From NCBI GenBank assembly GCA_021801885.1, contig JAKABL010000005.1, positions 1 through 21,780 of the forward strand: a stretch of 21,780 nt of DNA, read 5' to 3'. The number at the start of each line of letters is the position of its first letter. Within the stretch, counting starts at the first letter, position 1. Below, in pieces: positions 17,991 to 21,780 of this stretch. The notes below the pieces were generated by a model, which was not told the DNA's origin, did not search any database, and saw only the letters and a program-made list of their open reading frames with translations. The DNA comes from a bacterium (GTDB lineage Bacteria; Patescibacteriota; Minisyncoccia; UBA6257; 2-01-FULL-56-20). The position numbers and the translations under genes were made by a program.

Positions 17991-20267
17991 TCAAAGCTTC
18001 TGGAGCGTAAGATCGACGACGAGACGCCCGGGCGTGCTCGTGGAATCATAGGTCCAGGTCGCAAGACCGTTCTCCGCAAACACATACCCGAGCGGCGCAT
18101 CCACCTGGATCTTATAGTCTCCCACCGCGCCGGACGGACGCTCGAGCACGAACTCATACTGCACCCCGTCGGCGGGGGGGGTATAGAGCGGATGCGTATA
18201 ATCGAACGTCACCTGCGTCGTACGGCCCGCATAGGTACGATCCCAGACCGCATAGACCGTTTTCCCGGGATCCGCGCCACCTGCATTGCCGTTGCGCACC
18301 GAAACCGCAGGATACGCGAAAATCGGCGCCGTACTCGATTGCATCGCATAGATGAGGGGGTTGGTGGACCATCCGCCACGCGCATAGTTCACCGGCGGCG
18401 GTACCCGCTTTACGAACCCTCCCGTCTCGTTAGTAAGCGAACTTCCTCCGGGCACGAACACCTGTAGCCAATCCTGGTTCGTAGTGCGATACCACCACTC
18501 TCCTGCCGGTGCCGCATTCCCATGATGGGTGCGCGTCACGACGACCTGATCCGTTGCCGTACCGCGGCTTCCGATCTGCACGGTCCAGGCGACGGTGGAC
18601 GATACATAGAGCTCGGACTTGTCGCTGTTCACGTCGGTGTTCGCTACCGCAAGATAATCACCATTGAAATCGCTCGGGAAGTGGAAGGCCTCGCCGCCCA
18701 TACCGCTCGCCACGATGAAATTTTCTATCGCGGGATTTTTAAAGTATGCCATCACGTCCTTGTTGGCGATCCAGCTCGCGGCAAGCGTCATGAGATCCTG
18801 GCGTTGTGTGGCATTCGCGGAGGCAAGCCGAGCGAACGCATCCTTCCACAGTACGCCAATGACGCTCTTTGGAGCGCTCCCCCGCCGGGCCTGCCCCTCC
18901 TGGACGATGTTCTGTATCTCCGGGATCAGATTGTCCGCCGTGAAGGTCGTTGAGGTCGCCGCCCCGCGGGAAACGGCAACACCAAGTGACGCATCAGGTA
19001 CCGTGATCGGACCTACGACGGAAAGAATGTCGGCCATGGCCTGGGGTGTCAAGGCAATCACGCCGTCGAAGGTGGTGGATGCGGTGCCGCTGCCCGCGCC
19101 GGATCTCACAGTACCTGCGTACATGCCCGACTGCTCGAAAAGCGCGATGGTTGCGGAAGCCGAGGTTGGAAAGTCGAAAAACCAATTCCCATCGGCGGGA
19201 CGCCATCCGTTCTCCTCGAGCTGCAGCGGGACCGGAGGAACGATCTTCTTCGTAAATGCCGCGTCAACGCTCGCAATATCGTGCACCGCGATCCCCGTGA
19301 TCGCACCTCCCCGTAACGATACGTCGGCATAACTCCCGAGGAATCCTCCCCCGGGACGCATCTCCGAAGGATTTTCAAGAAGCACGAGCACATGATGGGT
19401 CGTCGATGCGTCCGCCAACCATGGAATGAACGCGTTCAGGAACGTTTCCGTCGCATGCAATCCCGCCGATAACGAAAGATAGCTGCCCACAACCCCGCCG
19501 CCGTTCCCGATCCCCGATGCGAGACCGAGTCCCCCTCCCGGTATGTTGATCCTCAAGGACGAAGCGATGTTCACCAGTTTTGCGGAATCGGCATCGATTG
19601 CCGCGAGCGCCGATTGGATCCCTTGGAGATCGGTGATGAGCGTGGAGGATGGGGCCGAGGGTGACGAAAGGGACGACGATGCGTCTGCGGAAGAACCTGC
19701 CGCCGAGGCGCCGTTCACGATCGGCACATGCGCGAGCATGCCCCATGCATCGCCCTGAACATTCGAAAGATCCTGCGTAAGCAGGGAGAGCTGCTGCGAA
19801 ATATCGCCGAAGACGCTTACTACGTTCGTGCCTCCCGAAAATAACGAAGAAAGAGGGCCTAGCACGCTTTCGACCCCCGTACCGTTGCTGCCCGCGGCGG
19901 CAAACTGCTGCGCGGCCGCATTGAGATTAAAATCCTTGAGCGCATGGATCCCTTGTTGGAGCTGCTCTGCCCTGGTGCTCATCGCTGCAATGAACACATG
20001 CCGTGCCACATAATAAGAAATCCCAAACCCTCCTATAAAAATGATAACGAGACCGACCACCGCCCATTTGATGCCTTTTGGAAGCGACCGACGGCGTCCG
20101 CCGCGATTCCCCGGCCCGCGCCACACCGTTCCATCGCCTCGCAAGCCATCGTCATTGTGCTCGCGGGATGTAAACGCAGTCCGCACAAGCTCATCGGTGC
20201 GAAGCTCCTCGTCGAGATGAGGCGACTGGAGACGTCCGTCGTGCGTATCGTGATCGTGTTCGGCCAT
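17991..20267 (-). CDS. DUF4012-domain envelope protein
   Basis: 758 residues. A His/Asp-rich cytoplasmic tail (1-66) precedes one membrane helix (about 67-88). The rest appears extracytoplasmic. A low-complexity Ser/Ala region lies near 186-210. The DUF4012 core starts near 291 with HHVLVLLENPSEMRPGGGFLGSYAD, which matches the family pattern of an L-x-NxxEMRPxGGF motif, and continues with a WFFDFPTSASAT segment (typically W..SPDFP in the family). The last 150 residues are beta-rich. DUF4012 proteins occur in actinobacteria and Patescibacteria, often near polysaccharide genes; no activity is established. It is divergent from a membrane glycosyltransferase only 39 bp away, which supports an envelope-glycan role. 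The stop codon is TGA. The ATG at 20267 has a TACACT box 9 nt upstream. Confidence 0.88.
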   Translation of the reverse strand: MAEHDHDTHDGRLQSPHLDEELRTDELVRTAFTSREHNDDGLRGDGTVWRGPGNRGGRRRSLPKGIKWAVVGLVIIFIGGFGISYYVARHVFIAAMSTRAEQLQQGIHALKDFNLNAAAQQFAAAGSNGTGVESVLGPLSSLFSGGTNVVSVFGDISQQLSLLTQDLSNVQGDAWGMLAHVPIVNGASAAGSSADASSSLSSPSAPSSTLITDLQGIQSALAAIDADSAKLVNIASSLRINIPGGGLGLASGIGNGGGVVGSYLSLSAGLHATETFLNAFIPWLADASTTHHVLVLLENPSEMRPGGGFLGSYADVSLRGGAITGIAVHDIASVDAAFTKKIVPPVPLQLEENGWRPADGNWFFDFPTSASATIALFEQSGMYAGTVRSGAGSGTASTTFDGVIALTPQAMADILSVVGPITVPDASLGVAVSRGAATSTTFTADNLIPEIQNIVQEGQARRGSAPKSVIGVLWKDAFARLASANATQRQDLMTLAASWIANKDVMAYFKNPAIENFIVASGMGGEAFHFPSDFNGDYLAVANTDVNSDKSELYVSSTVAWTVQIGSRGTATDQVVVTRTHHGNAAPAGEWWYRTTNQDWLQVFVPGGSSLTNETGGFVKRVPPPVNYARGGWSTNPLIYAMQSSTAPIFAYPAVSVRNGNAGGADPGKTVYAVWDRTYAGRTTQVTFDYTHPLYTPPADGVQYEFVLERPSGAVGDYKIQVDAPLGYVFAENGLATWTYDSTSTPGRLVVDLTLQKL

Positions 20268-20306
20268 TTGCCTATAAGTGTACCGCTAAAATATAATTTT
20301 CCCATA
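20268..20306. promoter_or_regulatory. 39-bp divergent promoter region
   Basis: On the plus strand TTGCCT (20268-20273), an 18-nt spacer and TATAAT (20292-20297) lie 9 nt before the ATG at 20307. On the minus strand TACACT (20282-20277) lies 9 nt before the ATG at 20267; TATAGG (20276-20271) is an alternative. The two promoters overlap fully, and both transcripts would be nearly leaderless. Confidence 0.65.
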
Positions 20307-21780
20307 ATGGTGAAGAAGCTCTCCTCCGTATGGGCCGCGATGGTCCTCACTCTCATCTGCGCGGCCTCGTTCGGGCTCATGCTCTTCGCCGCACATACCG
20401 ACTCCGCAATTGTGGACGAAGAGGCCCATATTCCGTCTGGATATGCGTACGTGCAGCAGCTCGACTATCGCCTCAATCCCGAACATCCACCCCTCATCAA
20501 AGCGCTCGCCGAGCTGCCGGTACTGCTCTTCGTGCGGCCGACGTTCCCCACCTCACTGTCCGCATGGACCCAGGGCGTGAACGCCGAGTGGGCGATGGGC
20601 GCCGCGTTCCTCTATCACTCCGGCAACGATGCACAGGCGATCATCTTTGCGAGCCGCATCATGCCTATCCTTATTACCATCCTCACGGTCATCCTCGTCT
20701 ATTTCCTCGCCCGCCGCATTATGGGTCCCCTGTGGGCGCTCGTGCCCTCGTTCATGTTCGCATTCGATCCCGCCGTGCTCGCAAACGGCCACTATGTGAC
20801 GACCGATATCGGGGCCGCGTTCGGTATGGTGCTTTCATTCCTCTTCTTCCTGCGCTTCATTGACGATCCTTCACGGAAGAACCTTTGGTATGCGGGCATC
20901 GCATTCGGGGTGGGACAGCTTACCAAGTTCAGCACTCCCATACTCGTGCCTATGTTCCTTTTCCTCGCGTTCGTCCTGTGGCTCCGCGACATCGTGCCGT
21001 CGTGGCGCACGCGGGAACGCCGGAGCCGCATGCGCATGCTCCTTCGGCGCTTTGGGCGGCGCGTCGGTCGAACGTTCTTCATATTCCTCATCGGATACGC
21101 GCTCATCGTCTATCCGGTCTATGCGCTCTTCAGCGTCGGCGAGCCGATGACGATGCAGACATCCGCTACAGTGCAGATCCTCCGCACCGTTATCACGAAC
21201 CCGGCGCCCGCCGGCGCGCCGTGCCACGTCATGCAATGCATCGCGGACCTCGATATCGCCATGACGAAGAACGTCGTGACGCGCCCCATCGCGCAATATC
21301 TTCTCGGCATCCTCATGGTGCTCCAGCGCGTGAACGGAGGAAATACGATCTATTTCCTTGGTGCCGTGCGCTACGACGGCGGCTGGATTTACTTCCCCGT
21401 CCTCTTCCTCCTCAAAGAACCTCTCCCCACGCTCATCATCGTGCTCGCGGGCCTTTTCCTTGCGCTCGCATGGACGCTCCGCGCCATGCGTGCACGGGCG
21501 CGCGCCGCGGGCGCATCGGGAAATAGGATCGGCGCGCTGCGCGCCCGTCTGCGCGCATGGCGCGCACAGTGCGGCGATTATCTCACGGATCACTTCACCG
21601 AATTCTCGTTCGCATCGTTCATTGCCATCTATGGAGGGCTCAGCATGCACAGCCCCTTGGATATCGGCATTCGCTACCTGCTTCCCCTCTTTCCTTTCAT
21701 CTTCATTCTCGCCGCGGGCGTATGGCGCAGATGGATCATGCGTCTCGACCTCGCGACCGCACGTGCGGCAGTGCGCTCCG
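20307..21780 (+). CDS. PMT/ArnT-like (GT39/GT83-type) membrane glycosyltransferase, C-terminus cut by window edge
   Basis: 491 codons are visible without a stop. The N-terminal membrane helix (about 8-29) is followed by the first-loop acidic motif VDEEAHIPSGYAYV (Asp37, Glu38, Glu39) and YRLNPEHPPLIKALA (54-68), characteristic of polyprenyl-phosphate-sugar transferases of the dolichyl-phosphate-mannose mannosyltransferase type. Multiple hydrophobic helices follow. An Arg-rich cytoplasmic loop reads WRTRERRSRMRM, and near the edge SPLDIGIRYLLPLFPFIFIL matches the conserved RYLLPLYPF segment of this superfamily. Such enzymes move a sugar from a lipid carrier to protein or lipid on the outer face of the membrane. 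Acceptor and sugar are not predictable here; the Ser/Thr-rich surface protein in this window is one conceivable acceptor. The start is supported by the TATAAT 9 nt upstream. Confidence 0.88.
   Translation, partial: MVKKLSSVWAAMVLTLICAASFGLMLFAAHTDSAIVDEEAHIPSGYAYVQQLDYRLNPEHPPLIKALAELPVLLFVRPTFPTSLSAWTQGVNAEWAMGAAFLYHSGNDAQAIIFASRIMPILITILTVILVYFLARRIMGPLWALVPSFMFAFDPAVLANGHYVTTDIGAAFGMVLSFLFFLRFIDDPSRKNLWYAGIAFGVGQLTKFSTPILVPMFLFLAFVLWLRDIVPSWRTRERRSRMRMLLRRFGRRVGRTFFIFLIGYALIVYPVYALFSVGEPMTMQTSATVQILRTVITNPAPAGAPCHVMQCIADLDIAMTKNVVTRPIAQYLLGILMVLQRVNGGNTIYFLGAVRYDGGWIYFPVLFLLKEPLPTLIIVLAGLFLALAWTLRAMRARARAAGASGNRIGALRARLRAWRAQCGDYLTDHFTEFSFASFIAIYGGLSMHSPLDIGIRYLLPLFPFIFILAAGVWRRWIMRLDLATARAAVRS

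Noticed and set aside
17897..18157. N-terminal extension of lepA into the DUF4012 gene
   Set aside because: LepA homology begins at MDHIRNF; the upstream frame is antisense-like filler and crosses the leader hairpin and the probable promoter.

Overview
The window is a dense, high-GC bacterial segment that looks like the genome of an ultra-small member of the Candidate Phyla Radiation (Patescibacteria, most likely a Parcubacteria/Kaiserbacteria-type lineage). The signs are a shortened valyl-tRNA synthetase, DUF11-repeat surface proteins ending in a Parcubacteria-type peptidoglycan-binding tail, a DUF4012 protein, a small Cys-cluster/Gly-Tyr membrane protein, tRNA genes without encoded CCA, and start codons without Shine-Dalgarno sequences. 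The lineage is inferred from gene families, not from a marker search. TAA, TAG and TGA all act as stops, so the standard bacterial code applies.

Layout. Positions 1-1577 (minus strand) hold tRNA-guanine transglycosylase (cut by the left edge) and a small Cys-rich membrane protein. Divergent from these, 1724-5165 (plus) carries valS, a PrsW-type intramembrane protease and an Hsp20 chaperone. A folded bidirectional terminator-like element (5166-5273) separates them from a long minus-strand block: tRNA-Pro(GGG), an unrecognised AT-richer gene with a possible nuclease fold, rpmB (bL28), rpoD, dnaG, a membrane-anchored CAP-domain protein, a 1356-residue DUF11 surface protein, tRNA-Gly(CCC), a DivIC/FtsB-like protein, lepA and a DUF4012 protein. 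A divergent PMT/ArnT-like glycosyltransferase (20307 onward) runs off the right edge.

Together the genes cover information processing (valS, tgt, rpmB, lepA, two tRNAs, and the dnaG-rpoD pair reminiscent of the macromolecular-synthesis operon) mixed with an envelope programme (DUF11 giant protein, CAP protein, DivIC-like protein, DUF4012 protein, glycosyltransferase, PrsW protease).

The most consistent non-coding signal is promoter placement. At eight genes a good -10 hexamer lies only 6-9 nt before the start codon, so transcription should begin at or next to the ATG (leaderless mRNA). Longer leaders are seen only at rpmB, rpoD, lepA and the giant surface-protein gene, the last with a roughly 100-nt leader that can form a possible pseudoknot. 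In two places the -10 box contains the TAG stop codon of the upstream gene.
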